Source of the DNA: an uncultured Burkholderiales bacterium
GTDB lineage: Bacteria > Pseudomonadota > Gammaproteobacteria > Burkholderiales > Thiobacillaceae
DNA: 46,781 nucleotides
Assembly (NCBI GenBank): GCA_938038385.1
Contig: CALHRD010000015.1
Span: forward strand, 1 to 46,781
Reading direction: 5' to 3'
Shown piece after piece: positions 23,803-35,187 of the stretch. Both the position numbers and the translations under genes were made by a program. Below the pieces are notes generated by a model. The model saw only the letters and a program-made list of their open reading frames with translations, was not told where the DNA came from and made no database searches. How positions within the stretch are numbered: position 1 is the first letter of the stretch; each line of letters starts with the position of its first letter.

Positions 23803-26336
23803 GGCGCCCCCTCCCGTTCGTTCGTGTCGTTGCGATTCTCATCAGAAAGGGGGATGTTCGGCAAGGCGGGGCCGCTGCCCAGCGTGAACAGGAAGGTTGC
23901 GCCCTCGCCCGGCATGGACTGCGCCCAGACCCGGCCGCCATGGCGGTGGATGATGCGCTGCACCGTGGCCAGCCCGATGCCGGTGCCCTCGAACTCACTC
24001 GGGTGGTGCAGGCGCTGGAAGGCACCGAACAGCTTGTCGGCATAGCGCATGTCGAAACCGGCACCGTTGTCGCGCACGTGGAACACCGTCTCCCCGTCCA
24101 TACGTTCACTGCCGATCACTATCCTGGCCTCGGCGGTGCGGCCGGTGTACTTCCAGGCGTTGCCGAGCAGGTTCTCCAGCACGGTGCGCAACAGGCCCGG
24201 ATCGCCCCAGGCCGTCAGCCCCGGCTGTATGGTCACCTCCACTTTGCGTTCCGGCTGCTGTTCCTGCAGGGTGGCCAGGACCTCGGCCGCCATCCGGGTG
24301 AGATCCACCGGCGCCGGCTGCAGCGGCGAGCGGGTGACACGCGCCAGCTGCAGCAGGTCGTCGATCAGCACGGCCATGCGCTGGGCGGCGGCACGCACCC
24401 GGCGCAGGTAGTCCAGGCCGGTCGCATCCAGATGCCCGCCGTAGTCCTCCAGCAGGGCCTGGCTGAAACCGTCGATGGCGCGTAGCGGCGCGCGCAGGTC
24501 GTGCGAGACGGAATAGGAAAAGGCCTCCAGCTCGCGGTTGGCGGCGGTCAGTTCCTCGCTGCGCTGTTTGAGCAGCCGTTCGGCCTGTTTGCGTGCGCCG
24601 ATGTCCAGGCTGTAGCCGATCATGCCCGCCGGCTCGCCCTGTTCGTCGCGGCGCAGGCTCAGGCTGAGCAGTACGTCCACGGGGCTGCCGTCCTTGCGCT
24701 TGAGCCGCACTTCGAGTTCGAGCGCGCCCTGGCGCTGCAGGGGCAGGATGACCTCGCGCCAGAGGAAGTCGCCGTTCTCGTAGAGCAGACCGACCGGGCG
24801 GCCCAGCACCTCCTGTGCCTTGTACCCATACAGGCGTTCTGCCCCCTTGTTCCAGCTGGTGATGATGCCGTCGAGGTCGGTGCTGACCACGGCATCGTGG
24901 ATCTGGTCGATGATGGTGGCCTGCTTGCGCACCTGGCGCGTGCGCGCTGCCACCAGCTCCTCCAGGCGGTCGCGGTGCGCCGCGAGTTCGCGTTCGGTAC
25001 GGCGCAGTTCGGTCACGTCGAGTGTGGTGCCGATCATGTGCAGGGGCCGGTGTTCGGCGTCGAAGCCGACCTGCCCCTGCTCCAGGACGATGCGCTCGCC
25101 ACCGTTCGGGCAGAGCACTCGGTGCTCGATGTGATAGCGACCGTCCTCGCGCTGCATCGAGGCCTGCATCTCCGCCCACACGGCGGCGCGGTCGTCGGGA
25201 TGGACGTGCGCCATGAAGGCCTCGGCGCTCGCCGTGACCTCGCCGGGGGCATAGCCGAGCAGGCGGTATTCCTCGTCCGACCAGGTCGCCTGCCCGGTGG
25301 CGAGGTCCAGGTCCCAACTGCCCAGGTGGGCGATGGCCTGCGCCTGCGCGAGCTGCGCCTCGCTGGCGCGCAGGGCCGCCTCGACCGCCTTGCTCGGGCT
25401 GATGTCGCGCATGATGGTGGACAGGTATTGCAGCCGTCCCCTCTCGTCGTGATGGCCGACGATCACTTGGGAGACCGGGATCTCTCGCCCGTCCACACCG
25501 AGCAGGGCCGTCTCGCCTGACCAGACGCCGGAGCGGATGGCGGCCGGGATGCCCATGTCGCGGATGACCTCCATGGCCCAACCCGGGTGGATGTCAGTGA
25601 TTCGGTGAGACTGCAGGGACGTCTGTCCGAGGCCGGTGATCCGGCGTCCAGCGGCGTTGAGGTAGAGGATACGGCCGTCCGGGGTGGCCATGCCGACCAG
25701 ATCGGGGGTTGCCTCCAGCACCGAGATGAGGCGGTCGCGTTCCGCCTGGGCTGCCTGGAGGTCCCTCAGCGCCGTTCTGAGCTGGAGATTCGCCGCTTCG
25801 GAACGCTGGCTGAGGGTCCGCAGCGCGGCCTCCTCGCGCTGGCGAAGTCGAAGCTGGCGCAGCAGTATGGCGAGCAGGAGAGCGAACAAGGCGTAGCCCG
25901 CCGCGAGCTGCAGGCGCAGGCGATGTTGGCGCTGCTCGACGGGGGAGAGGTCTTGCACCAGCAGCAGGTGGGCCTGACCCGTATAGCCATAGGACAACGT
26001 CGTCTCCACCGGCAGGACCGGGCCGCCCGGCGGCAGGGCGCGCCGATACTCGCCGAGCACGAAGCCGTTGCCGGTCTCGAGCGAGAGCCGGGCGACGTGC
26101 GGCTGCCGGCTGCCCCAGGCCTGCACCACCTGGCTGGCGCTCTGATATTGCCCCTGCAGCAGGTGGCCGCGCACTACGCTGGCGAGCAGATCGAGCTCAC
26201 GCCGGGCCGCATCCCTGGCCGCCTGCATCTCCTGGGCCTGCGCTGCAAGCAAGTGGTGCACGCCGTACCCGAAGAGCAGGGCCAACAGCAGCACCAGGCC
26301 GATCCAGGGCAGGGCGGGGTGTCCGGGCAGGCGCAT
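23799..26336 (-). CDS. Membrane sensor histidine kinase with three PAS domains
   Basis: An 845-residue kinase. TM1 (about 11-31), a periplasmic sensing region (32-142) and TM2 (143-160) are followed by a coiled coil (about 161-200), PAS1 (about 200-315), PAS2 (330-445, PAS-fold-3 type, with HPDDR), a second coiled coil (446-470), and PAS3 (470-582). HisKA carries the H-box SYSVSHDLRAPLRAIDGF (H612). The HATPase domain (about 715-830) has NLLGNAWKYT, DNGAGFDM and GTGIGLATV. It lies one base after the PhnD-like gene, which suggests that a periplasmic binding protein feeds its input. Confidence 0.93.
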   Translation of the reverse strand: MRLPGHPALPWIGLVLLLALLFGYGVHHLLAAQAQEMQAARDAARRELDLLASVVRGHLLQGQYQSASQVVQAWGSRQPHVARLSLETGNGFVLGEYRRALPPGGPVLPVETTLSYGYTGQAHLLLVQDLSPVEQRQHRLRLQLAAGYALFALLLAILLRQLRLRQREEAALRTLSQRSEAANLQLRTALRDLQAAQAERDRLISVLEATPDLVGMATPDGRILYLNAAGRRITGLGQTSLQSHRITDIHPGWAMEVIRDMGIPAAIRSGVWSGETALLGVDGREIPVSQVIVGHHDERGRLQYLSTIMRDISPSKAVEAALRASEAQLAQAQAIAHLGSWDLDLATGQATWSDEEYRLLGYAPGEVTASAEAFMAHVHPDDRAAVWAEMQASMQREDGRYHIEHRVLCPNGGERIVLEQGQVGFDAEHRPLHMIGTTLDVTELRRTERELAAHRDRLEELVAARTRQVRKQATIIDQIHDAVVSTDLDGIITSWNKGAERLYGYKAQEVLGRPVGLLYENGDFLWREVILPLQRQGALELEVRLKRKDGSPVDVLLSLSLRRDEQGEPAGMIGYSLDIGARKQAERLLKQRSEELTAANRELEAFSYSVSHDLRAPLRAIDGFSQALLEDYGGHLDATGLDYLRRVRAAAQRMAVLIDDLLQLARVTRSPLQPAPVDLTRMAAEVLATLQEQQPERKVEVTIQPGLTAWGDPGLLRTVLENLLGNAWKYTGRTAEARIVIGSERMDGETVFHVRDNGAGFDMRYADKLFGAFQRLHHPSEFEGTGIGLATVQRIIHRHGGRVWAQSMPGEGATFLFTLGSGPALPNIPLSDENRNDTNEREGAP

Positions 26337-26337
26337 C

Positions 26338-27192
26338 TCAGCGATCGGCGTTCACCACCTGCATGATGCGGCGCAGGCCGTCGTAGTCGGCGTCGTCGGC
26401 TCGGGCGAGGGCGTCCAGACCCGGTTGCATGCGCTTGAGCAGGTCACGGCCGGCGGCGTCGCGGTGCAGTTCGAGCAGGGTGCGCTGCAGGCGCTCGATG
26501 TCCGCCGGCGGCAGGTTGGATCGGGCGACGAACAGGTAATCGGGCACCGCCGCGCTCACCGCCAGGGCACGCAGTCCACGTGGCGCGTATTCCCGGTAGA
26601 CCTCCTCATTGAGCCCGCCGGCGTCGTAATCCCCCGCCAGCACGGCCAGGGCGACGTCTCGGTGATTGCCGAGGAAATGGTGACGCCCCAGATCGCGCAG
26701 ACGCACTCCGCCTTGCAGGAGCTCGTAGTGCGGCAGCAGGTGAGCCGTGGTCGAGTCGGCCGCGCCAAAGGCAAAACGCAGTCCCTTGAGCTGCTCGATG
26801 CGGGTCAGCGGGCTGTCATGGCGGACCACGATCACACTGTGCAGTCCGGGTTCCCCGGCAACATCGAGTCGGGCCAGGATCGGTTTGCGACCGTAGCGTT
26901 CGACCATGCGCACATAGCCGGCCGGGCCGAGGTAGGCGATATCCACCCGGTCGCTGCCGATGGCGTCGATGTGCTGCCGATAGCTCTGACCGACCCGTAC
27001 CTGCACCGGGCGTCCTAGCCCTTGACCGAGGCGAGCGGCAAGCGGGCCGAAGCGCCGCTCGATCTCGGCTGCAGGCAGATAGGGCAGCACCGCAAGGATC
27101 AGCGGAGTCTTCGCGGGCGGTGGCGGCGACCCCGCCCATGTGGGGTGCGGCAGCCCGCACAGCCAGACCAGGAACAGGAACAACAGGCGCAC
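26338..27192 (-). CDS. PhnD-like periplasmic phosphate/phosphonate-type binding protein
   Basis: A 284-residue exported protein. A signal peptide (RLLFLFLVWLCGLPHPTWA) precedes a type 2 periplasmic binding fold of the phosphonate-binding (PhnD/SsuA-like) type: LPYLPAAEIERRFGPLAARL, VDIAYLGPAGYVRM and a central FAFGAADSTTAHLLPHY. Such proteins often act as sensors for adjacent kinases rather than as transporters, and no ABC transporter genes are here. The start is GTG at 27192 with GGAG nine bases upstream. The ligand cannot be read from sequence; calling it phosphonate would be overstated. Confidence 0.85.
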   Translation of the reverse strand: MRLLFLFLVWLCGLPHPTWAGSPPPPAKTPLILAVLPYLPAAEIERRFGPLAARLGQGLGRPVQVRVGQSYRQHIDAIGSDRVDIAYLGPAGYVRMVERYGRKPILARLDVAGEPGLHSVIVVRHDSPLTRIEQLKGLRFAFGAADSTTAHLLPHYELLQGGVRLRDLGRHHFLGNHRDVALAVLAGDYDAGGLNEEVYREYAPRGLRALAVSAAVPDYLFVARSNLPPADIERLQRTLLELHRDAAGRDLLKRMQPGLDALARADDADYDGLRRIMQVVNADR

Positions 27193-27305
27193 GCGCAGGT
27201 CTCCGGAAGTCGCGGAAGGGAGCGAGGCTGTGGGGCCGGGCGTCCACACACCCTCCACCGAAACGATAACGGCCGCCGCCGACGCCGCCTGAAGCCGGCC
27301 GATGT

Positions 27306-28736
27306 TCAGCCGCCCAGGCGCTGTTTGAGCAGGGCGTTGACCTGCTGGGGATTGGCGCGCCCGCCGGTGGCCTTCATCACCTGCCCGACCAGGGCGTTGA
27401 AGGCCTTGTCCTTGCCGGCGCGATACTCCTCCACCGACTTCGGGTTGGCGGCCAGGACCTCGTCGATGATGCGCTCCAGTTCGCCCGCATCCGACATCTG
27501 TTTGAGGCCGCGCGCCGCGATGATGGCGTCGGCCTCGCCCTCGCCGGCCCACAGGGCGGCGAACGCCTCCTTGGCCAATTTGGAGGAGAGGGTGCCGTCG
27601 TCGATACGCTTGAGCAGCCCGGCCAGGCGTTCGGGCGGGATGCGGCTTAGCGTGATGTCCAGGCCCTCGCGGTTGAGCGCGGCGGACAGATCTCCCATCA
27701 CCCAGTTGGCGGCCAGCTTGGCCGGCACCCCGGCGCTCATGACGGCCTCGAAATACTCGGCCATGGCGCGCGAGGCGGTGAGGGTCGCGGCGTCGTAGGC
27801 GGACAGACCCAGATCGCTCTGATAGCGGGCCTGCTTCTGCTGCGGCAGCTCGGGCAGCGCGGCGCGTATCTGCCCGATCCAGTCCTCGTCCAGCTTCACC
27901 GGCAGCAGGTCGGGGTCCGGGAAGTAGCGGTAGTCCTGCGCCTCCTCCTTGCTGCGCATCATGCGTGTCTCGCCGGTGTCCGGGTCGAACAAAACGGTGG
28001 CCTGGTGGATCGCGCGGCCGTCTTCCAGCTCGGCGATCTGCCAGCGCGCTTCATACTCGATGGCCTGCTCCAGGAAGCGGAAGGAGTTCAGATTCTTGAT
28101 CTCGCGCCGGGTGCCGAACTCGCTCGACCCCTTGGGCCGCACCGAGACGTTGGCGTCCACCCGGAAGCTGCCCTCCTGCATGTTGCCGTCGCAGATGCCG
28201 ATCCAGGTCACCAGGGTGTGCAGCGCCCGGGCATAGGCCACCGCCTCCTGGGCGCTGCGCATGTCGGGCTCGGAGACGATCTCCAAAAGCGGTGTGCCGG
28301 CGCGGTTCAGGTCTATCCCCGTCATGCCGTGGAAGTCCTCGTGCAGGCTCTTGCCGGCATCCTCCTCGAGATGCGCACGGGTGATGCGGATGGCCTTGGT
28401 CTGCTCGCCCACGTGGATGGGGAGGCTGCCAGCCTCGACGATGGGCAGCTCGTATTGGCTGATCTGGTAGCCCTTGGGCAGGTCGGGGTAGAAGTAATGC
28501 TTGCGCGCGAAGACGTTGACGCGGTTCAGCCTCGCGCCGATGGCCAGACCGAAGCGTATGGCCCGCTCCACCGGGCCTTTGTTGAGCACCGGCAGCACCC
28601 CCGGCAGCGCCAGGTCCACCGCGCAGGCCTGGGTGTTGGGCGCGGCGCCGAAGGCGGTGGCGGCGCCGGAGAAGATCTTCGAGGCGGTGGTGAGCTGGAC
28701 GTGCACCTCCAGGCCGATGACGGTTTCCCATTGCAT
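27306..28736 (-). CDS. gatB: Aspartyl/glutamyl-tRNA amidotransferase subunit B
   Basis: A 476-residue subunit of GatCAB, which binds misacylated Glu-tRNA(Gln) or Asp-tRNA(Asn), activates it with ATP, and receives ammonia from GatA. It starts [15 protein letters not shown] and includes [31 protein letters not shown] and the C-terminal YqeY-like helical domain. The ATG at 28736 is preceded by TAGGAACACGAC: the AGGA overlaps the stop codon (TAG) of the upstream restriction endonuclease gene. gatB is normally adjacent to gatA; here roughly 2.5 kb of other genes intervene. Confidence 0.96.
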   Translation of the reverse strand: MQWETVIGLEVHVQLTTASKIFSGAATAFGAAPNTQACAVDLALPGVLPVLNKGPVERAIRFGLAIGARLNRVNVFARKHYFYPDLPKGYQISQYELPIVEAGSLPIHVGEQTKAIRITRAHLEEDAGKSLHEDFHGMTGIDLNRAGTPLLEIVSEPDMRSAQEAVAYARALHTLVTWIGICDGNMQEGSFRVDANVSVRPKGSSEFGTRREIKNLNSFRFLEQAIEYEARWQIAELEDGRAIHQATVLFDPDTGETRMMRSKEEAQDYRYFPDPDLLPVKLDEDWIGQIRAALPELPQQKQARYQSDLGLSAYDAATLTASRAMAEYFEAVMSAGVPAKLAANWVMGDLSAALNREGLDITLSRIPPERLAGLLKRIDDGTLSSKLAKEAFAALWAGEGEADAIIAARGLKQMSDAGELERIIDEVLAANPKSVEEYRAGKDKAFNALVGQVMKATGGRANPQQVNALLKQRLGG

Positions 28737-28745
28737 GTCGTGTTC

Positions 28746-29711
28746 CTAATCTCTTATACCAGTCAGCGAGAAGATTCGCTCCTTGAAATCTTGGTATTCC
28801 TCGCTGTTGGCTCGCATCAATTGAGACAGTCGATAGAACCGGTCTGTACTCGGCGATTCCTGGCGTGCCAGGGAAACGTCGAGCCGTTCGACGTTTACGA
28901 CAGTCCAACATTCCGTATATCCGTTTGCACGTGCTTTCTGATGGCTTTTTTCCGCTTCTCCCAATCTATTGTGAATGTTGGAGAAGTCCGTTCCACCCTT
29001 GATCTCCATGGCGATTATGTTCCGAAAACCGCCCTTGGCCATTTGCTCCCGGATAATGATATCCGGATCGGCGGCAAATTCGATCCACACGGTTCTTCGA
29101 GCCGCATTGCGAACCTCGATGTGACTGGCACCACTTGTTTTCACTGTTTTTTTAACGATGCCGTGGATGATCTCGAATACCTTGAGCGTGGCATTGCCGC
29201 CTCTGCGGACGTTGGCGCCCCCCCGCAATTGGGGACCGAACGTCAGCAGCGTCAGGTCATCAAGGAGGTGCCGGCTGATCCGTTCCGGTCCGATCCCTTC
29301 GACAAGTATTGCAGCTGCTTGATTGATGGCCTTGCAGAACGCTTCTAGGTGTTGATCAGTTTTAGGAGTTATCAGCCCTTTCGTCTCCATGGACTTGAAG
29401 GACGCCGCGCCGGTGCTCGTGTTGAAAAATTCTTTCTGGCTATATCCCAACAGGAGCCGGTAATAAGCCAGCAGGCGAGGATTCGCCCTGAGAACGCAGG
29501 GCACTGCCAACACCAACTCGCCCCGCAGTCCGTGTCGCGCTAACGATGCCATGGCCCTCTTCGGGGCCAGTTTGCCGAGCTCTTTGTCAATAAGGCCAAT
29601 GTCCAGACCCTCAACCGTGCGACCCAGTGCATCCTGCAGGTACAAGCTACGTGCCTGGCCCAAAGCAAGGCAAAATTCAATCTGTTGGGATGGTGGTGTG
29701 AAGCTGAACAT
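28746..29711 (-). CDS. Type II restriction endonuclease, XcyI family (predicted CCCGGG)
   Basis: A 321-residue endonuclease. It matches the RE_XcyI family (XcyI, Cfr9I, XmaI; all cut C^CCGGG) in overall sequence and length. A PD-(D/E)XK nuclease site is visible: P216-D217 in AADPDIII and E236-I-K238 in IIAMEIKGG. The SQKEFFNTSTGAASFKSME region (residues 91-109) may bind DNA. The ATG at 29711 overlaps the methyltransferase stop (TGATG). The gene is AT-richer than its neighbours (for example 27 G+C in the 60 bases at 28921-28980, against 41 in 33241-33300), which supports recent acquisition. Specificity is inferred from the family and from the companion methyltransferase. Confidence 0.8.
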   Translation of the reverse strand: MFSFTPPSQQIEFCLALGQARSLYLQDALGRTVEGLDIGLIDKELGKLAPKRAMASLARHGLRGELVLAVPCVLRANPRLLAYYRLLLGYSQKEFFNTSTGAASFKSMETKGLITPKTDQHLEAFCKAINQAAAILVEGIGPERISRHLLDDLTLLTFGPQLRGGANVRRGGNATLKVFEIIHGIVKKTVKTSGASHIEVRNAARRTVWIEFAADPDIIIREQMAKGGFRNIIAMEIKGGTDFSNIHNRLGEAEKSHQKARANGYTECWTVVNVERLDVSLARQESPSTDRFYRLSQLMRANSEEYQDFKERIFSLTGIRD

Positions 29712-30586
29712 CACGCCGCTTTTAAGCGAACAACCTTATGCATCAGCGTTTCAAGCCGCTTAACTGCCAAGTCGGCATATTCCGGATTCAGCTCAATCCC
29801 GACGAAACGTCTGTTGAGTTTCTGGCAGACTAAACCCACCGTGCCTGATCCAAAAAATGGGTCGAGTATGAAATCCTGTTCGCGGCTGCTGCTTAGTATG
29901 CACGGTTCAATTAGGGCCGGTGGAAAAACCGCATAGTGGGCGTGATCGGTGGCCTGAGTATGGATGCTCCATACACTGCGGAGGTTGCGCGACGAACCGT
30001 TGGCGGCGGGTTCGCGAGCAGCCTGGTGGTCATAAAAATAGCGCTCGGACTTGGCCAGCATAAATAGATATTCATGACTGCGGCTTGGACGGTCCTTAAC
30101 GCTTTCAGGCATGGCATTGGGCTTATGCCAGACGATGTCGCTGCGTAAATACCAGCCGTCCTCCTGGAGGGCGAGCGCTAAACGCCAAGGGATGCCGAGT
30201 AAGTCCTTCGGCTTGAGCCCTTCTGGGGTATCCGGGCGCACACTCATGGCACGAGCCGGATTCTTCCTGTCAGGGGCACGGTAGCCACGATTGCCACTTG
30301 TGTAACCGTCGCCGATATTCAGCCAGAGCACCCCATCATTTCTTAACACCCGTTTGACATCGGCAAAGATCGCAACCAGACGGTTGATGAACTGATGCAA
30401 AGACTTTTCCAGTCCTATCTGCCCCTCTATACCGTAGTCGCGCAGACCCCAATAGGGTGGCGACGTCACCACGCATTGCACGGAGCCGGAGGGCAGATGG
30501 GGCAGAACCTGCAAGGCGTCCCCCTCGTAGAGAACGGAATCCGTCAGTGGCGCGCGGTCGGGCGATGGGATTGATTCGAGCTTCAT
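29711..30586 (-). CDS. Site-specific DNA methyltransferase (N4-cytosine, beta-class), partner of the XcyI-family nuclease
   Basis: A 291-residue methyltransferase of the beta order. Catalytic motif IV TSPPYWGLRDYG (41-52) comes first, the serine marking N4-cytosine specificity, and the SAM-binding motif DPFFGSGT (242-249) lies near the C-terminus. The EGQIGLE sequence after motif IV is characteristic of M.Cfr9I/M.SmaI-type enzymes for CCCGGG. I chose the ATG at 30586 because GGAGA precedes it; an ATG at 30598 without such a site would add four residues. It is immediately followed by, and overlaps, the endonuclease gene. Base composition is lower in G+C than the flanking gat genes. Confidence 0.88.
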   Translation of the reverse strand: MKLESIPSPDRAPLTDSVLYEGDALQVLPHLPSGSVQCVVTSPPYWGLRDYGIEGQIGLEKSLHQFINRLVAIFADVKRVLRNDGVLWLNIGDGYTSGNRGYRAPDRKNPARAMSVRPDTPEGLKPKDLLGIPWRLALALQEDGWYLRSDIVWHKPNAMPESVKDRPSRSHEYLFMLAKSERYFYDHQAAREPAANGSSRNLRSVWSIHTQATDHAHYAVFPPALIEPCILSSSREQDFILDPFFGSGTVGLVCQKLNRRFVGIELNPEYADLAVKRLETLMHKVVRLKAA

Positions 30587-30622
30587 GCTTCTCCGCATGA
30601 TTCATGCACACATGGATTATCG

Positions 30623-31243
30623 TTACCTGTCGTGCGCGAGGTCCTGCCTGACCGCCTGCGGCAGGGGCCAGTCGAACAGTTTATGAGGGGTGCTGGAAAG
30701 CTCGGGGGCGATGGCCAGCCGCAGCGTATCCTCGGCGGCCAGAACGACCGCTGCAGGATAGCGTCCATCAGCGCCGAGGGTGTGCAGTTCGGCGCAGCGT
30801 CCGATGGGGTCGACGATCAGGTATTCACACACCCCGGTCGACTCATAGAGGGCGTGCTTCTCGCGCTTGTCCTCGGCGGCGGTGGCGGGTGAGAGCACTT
30901 CCAGCACGAAGTAGGGGGCACCCTGGACGTTCATGCCGTGGGCGAGCTTGGCCGGGCCGCAGACAACGATGAGGTCGGGTTGTACTACGGTGTCTTCCGA
31001 CAGCACCACGTCCACCGGTGACAGCAGCAAGGTGCATTCCGAACCGGGTCCGGTACCTCCTCCCCTGCCGATGAAGTAGGCCAGGGCCAGATGCAGCTTG
31101 CCGACCAGGACCTGATGCTCGATCCCCGGTGCCGGCGACATGTCGTAGACCACGCCGTGGATCGGCTCGCAGCGGACTTCTGCCGGCCAGCCCAGGTAAT
31201 CGGCGACTATATGGTGTCTAGGCTGCGGCTGCGCGTGCCCCAT
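30623..31243 (-). CDS. Uma2 family (DUF820) predicted endonuclease
   Basis: A 206-residue protein of the Uma2 family, a PD-(D/E)XK nuclease fold. The pattern is PDLIVV (D), then VLEVLSPATAAEDKREKHALY with the conserved EVLSP and K, and GVCEYLIVDP. These proteins are abundant in cyanobacteria and many other bacteria; biological role is unclear and some associate with mobile DNA. It lies between gatA and the R-M pair and, unlike the R-M genes, has the high G+C of its surroundings. The ATG at 31243 has a GAGGGGG tract upstream. Confidence 0.88.
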   Translation of the reverse strand: MGHAQPQPRHHIVADYLGWPAEVRCEPIHGVVYDMSPAPGIEHQVLVGKLHLALAYFIGRGGGTGPGSECTLLLSPVDVVLSEDTVVQPDLIVVCGPAKLAHGMNVQGAPYFVLEVLSPATAAEDKREKHALYESTGVCEYLIVDPIGRCAELHTLGADGRYPAAVVLAAEDTLRLAIAPELSSTPHKLFDWPLPQAVRQDLAHDR

Positions 31244-31252
31244 GAGGCCCCC

Positions 31253-32710
<1,458 letters not shown>

Positions 32711-32722
32711 GTTCGTGGGGAT

Positions 32723-32762
32723 GGGGGATGGGAAAATGCGTGTCACGTATGTCCCATCCCCC
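32723..32762 (-). promoter_or_regulatory. Strong hairpin in the gatC-gatA intercistronic gap
   Basis: GGGGGATGGGA (32723-32733) is perfectly complementary to TCCCATCCCCC (32752-32762). The loop can extend the stem with ATGCG/CGTAT, leaving a five-base TGTCA loop. On the transcript it forms right after gatC and just before the gatA start, which lacks a visible ribosome-binding site. It could set the GatC:GatA ratio or mark an RNA processing site. The stem is directly visible; the role is inference. Confidence 0.6.
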
Positions 32763-32763
32763 C

Positions 32764-33051
32764 TCACTCGATGACCTTGGGCACCAGGTAGAGCCCCGCC
32801 TCCACCTGGGGGGCGATGGCCTGGAAGGCCTCGCGCCGGTCTGTCTCGGTCACCATGTCCTCGCGCAGGCGCTGGTGGAGGTCGCGGGCGTGCGCCATGG
32901 GTTCGATGCCGGTCGTGTCGATGGCCTGCATCTGCTCGATCAGGTGGAAGATGTCGTTGAGCTGGGTCTGATAGCGGGCGGCTTCGTCCGTATCGACCCG
33001 AATGCGCGCCAGATGCGCGATGCGCTTGACGTCGTCTATCGAAAGCGACAT
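32764..33051 (-). CDS. gatC: Aspartyl/glutamyl-tRNA amidotransferase subunit C
   Basis: A 95-residue helical subunit that stabilises GatA and assists GatB. It shows the standard pattern: [48 protein letters not shown] and LVPKVIE. It is first in the gatC-gatA arrangement and divergent from mreB, with about 93 bp between. Start ATG at 33051. Confidence 0.95.
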   Translation of the reverse strand: MSLSIDDVKRIAHLARIRVDTDEAARYQTQLNDIFHLIEQMQAIDTTGIEPMAHARDLHQRLREDMVTETDRREAFQAIAPQVEAGLYLVPKVIE

Positions 33052-33111
33052 GGTTTCAACGCCTTATTTCGTGAGGCTGCCTAGGTTATCATAGACGGCT
33101 TGATTTTCTGA

Positions 33112-34185
<1,074 letters not shown>

Positions 34186-34200
34186 ATCGGAGGAGGGGTG

Positions 34201-34258
34201 AGGGGCGAGCGGCGAGGGTTGCCCCGTGGGCTGCATCCGCCCTCGGCTCCCGGCCCCT
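34201..34258 (+). promoter_or_regulatory. Long imperfect hairpin between mreB and mreC
   Basis: The arm 34201-34218 (AGGGGCGAGCGGCGAGGG) is nearly complementary to 34240-34258 (CCCTCGGCTCCCGGCCCCT). A run of G follows the mreB stop just before it. Such an element after mreB could partly terminate transcription or protect the mreB mRNA, giving much more MreB than MreC/MreD. The pairing is directly visible; the role is inference. Confidence 0.5.
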
Positions 34259-34278
34259 GATCCCTGAACCACGCAGCC

Positions 34279-35187
34279 ATGGCGACCTCCGCCCAGGCAC
34301 CGATGTTCGTCCGGGTAATGGGCCTGCCCCTGCGCCTGGCGCTCTACGTCCTGGCCAGCCTGGTTCTGATGGGGGTGGACGCGCGCTACGACGCGCTCCG
34401 CATGGTGCGCTCCGGTATTGCCGCCCTGCTGCATCCGGTTCAGGCTGGTCTAGCCCGGCCATTCCACTATCTGCAGGATGCCTTCGACTTTTTCGAGGTG
34501 CATGGCCAGCTGGTGCGTGACAACCACCGGTTGCAGGAGGCGCAGCGCGTGCTCATGCAGCAACTGCATGACCGGACCCTGCTGCATGCCGAGAACGCGC
34601 ATCTGCGCAGTCTGCTGGGCCTCACCGTCCCCGCCGGCTACAACAGCCACGGGGTGGAGATCGTACAGGCCATGACCAACCCGTTCTCGCGCAAGGTGGT
34701 CGTCGACCGCGGCAGCCTGCAGGGCATCTCCACGGGCTGGCCGGCGGTGGACGAGATGGGCCTGGTGGGCCAGGTGACCCGGGTCTTTCCGACCAGCAGC
34801 GAGATTACCCTGATCACTTCGCGCGACCAGGACATACCGGTCCAGGTCGTGCGTAATGGTTTGCGGCTGATCGTTTCCGGAACGGGGCAGGACCGTCTGC
34901 TCGAAGTGCGTTTCCTGGACATGCATGCCGATCTGCAGCCCGACGACATCCTGGTGACCTCGGGGCTGGACGGGGTCTATCCAGCGGGTATCCCGGTGGC
35001 ACGGGTCGTGGCCGTCGAGCCGCCCCGCCACACGCCGTTTGCCCGCGCGGTCTGCGCACCCCTGGCCGGCGTCGGACGACATCGCCAGATGCTCATCCTG
35101 CAGGGGGAGACGCCGGCTGGCGTGTCCGCGCCGGTCGGCCCGGCGACGCAGCAGACAGTGCCTGGCAAAAGGGGGCTGTCGCCATGA
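34279..35187 (+). CDS. mreC: Rod-shape-determining protein MreC
   Basis: A 302-residue bitopic protein: an N-terminal transmembrane helix (about 16-34), a coiled coil (about 70-115), then a beta-rich periplasmic domain with VVDRGSLQGISTGWPAVDEMGLVGQV and GVYPAGIPVARV, as in MreC. It activates PBP2-RodA. The C-terminal 20 residues are Pro/Gly-rich. The stop overlaps the mreD start (ATGA). The ATG at 34279 is preceded by only a weak ribosome-binding site. Confidence 0.95.
   Translation: MATSAQAPMFVRVMGLPLRLALYVLASLVLMGVDARYDALRMVRSGIAALLHPVQAGLARPFHYLQDAFDFFEVHGQLVRDNHRLQEAQRVLMQQLHDRTLLHAENAHLRSLLGLTVPAGYNSHGVEIVQAMTNPFSRKVVVDRGSLQGISTGWPAVDEMGLVGQVTRVFPTSSEITLITSRDQDIPVQVVRNGLRLIVSGTGQDRLLEVRFLDMHADLQPDDILVTSGLDGVYPAGIPVARVVAVEPPRHTPFARAVCAPLAGVGRHRQMLILQGETPAGVSAPVGPATQQTVPGKRGLSP

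Noticed and set aside
28746-30586. The R-M pair as part of a larger defence island
   Set aside because: No further defence genes, tRNA or integrase borders are visible. Flanking genes are housekeeping gat genes and one Uma2 gene, so only a single inserted unit can be supported.
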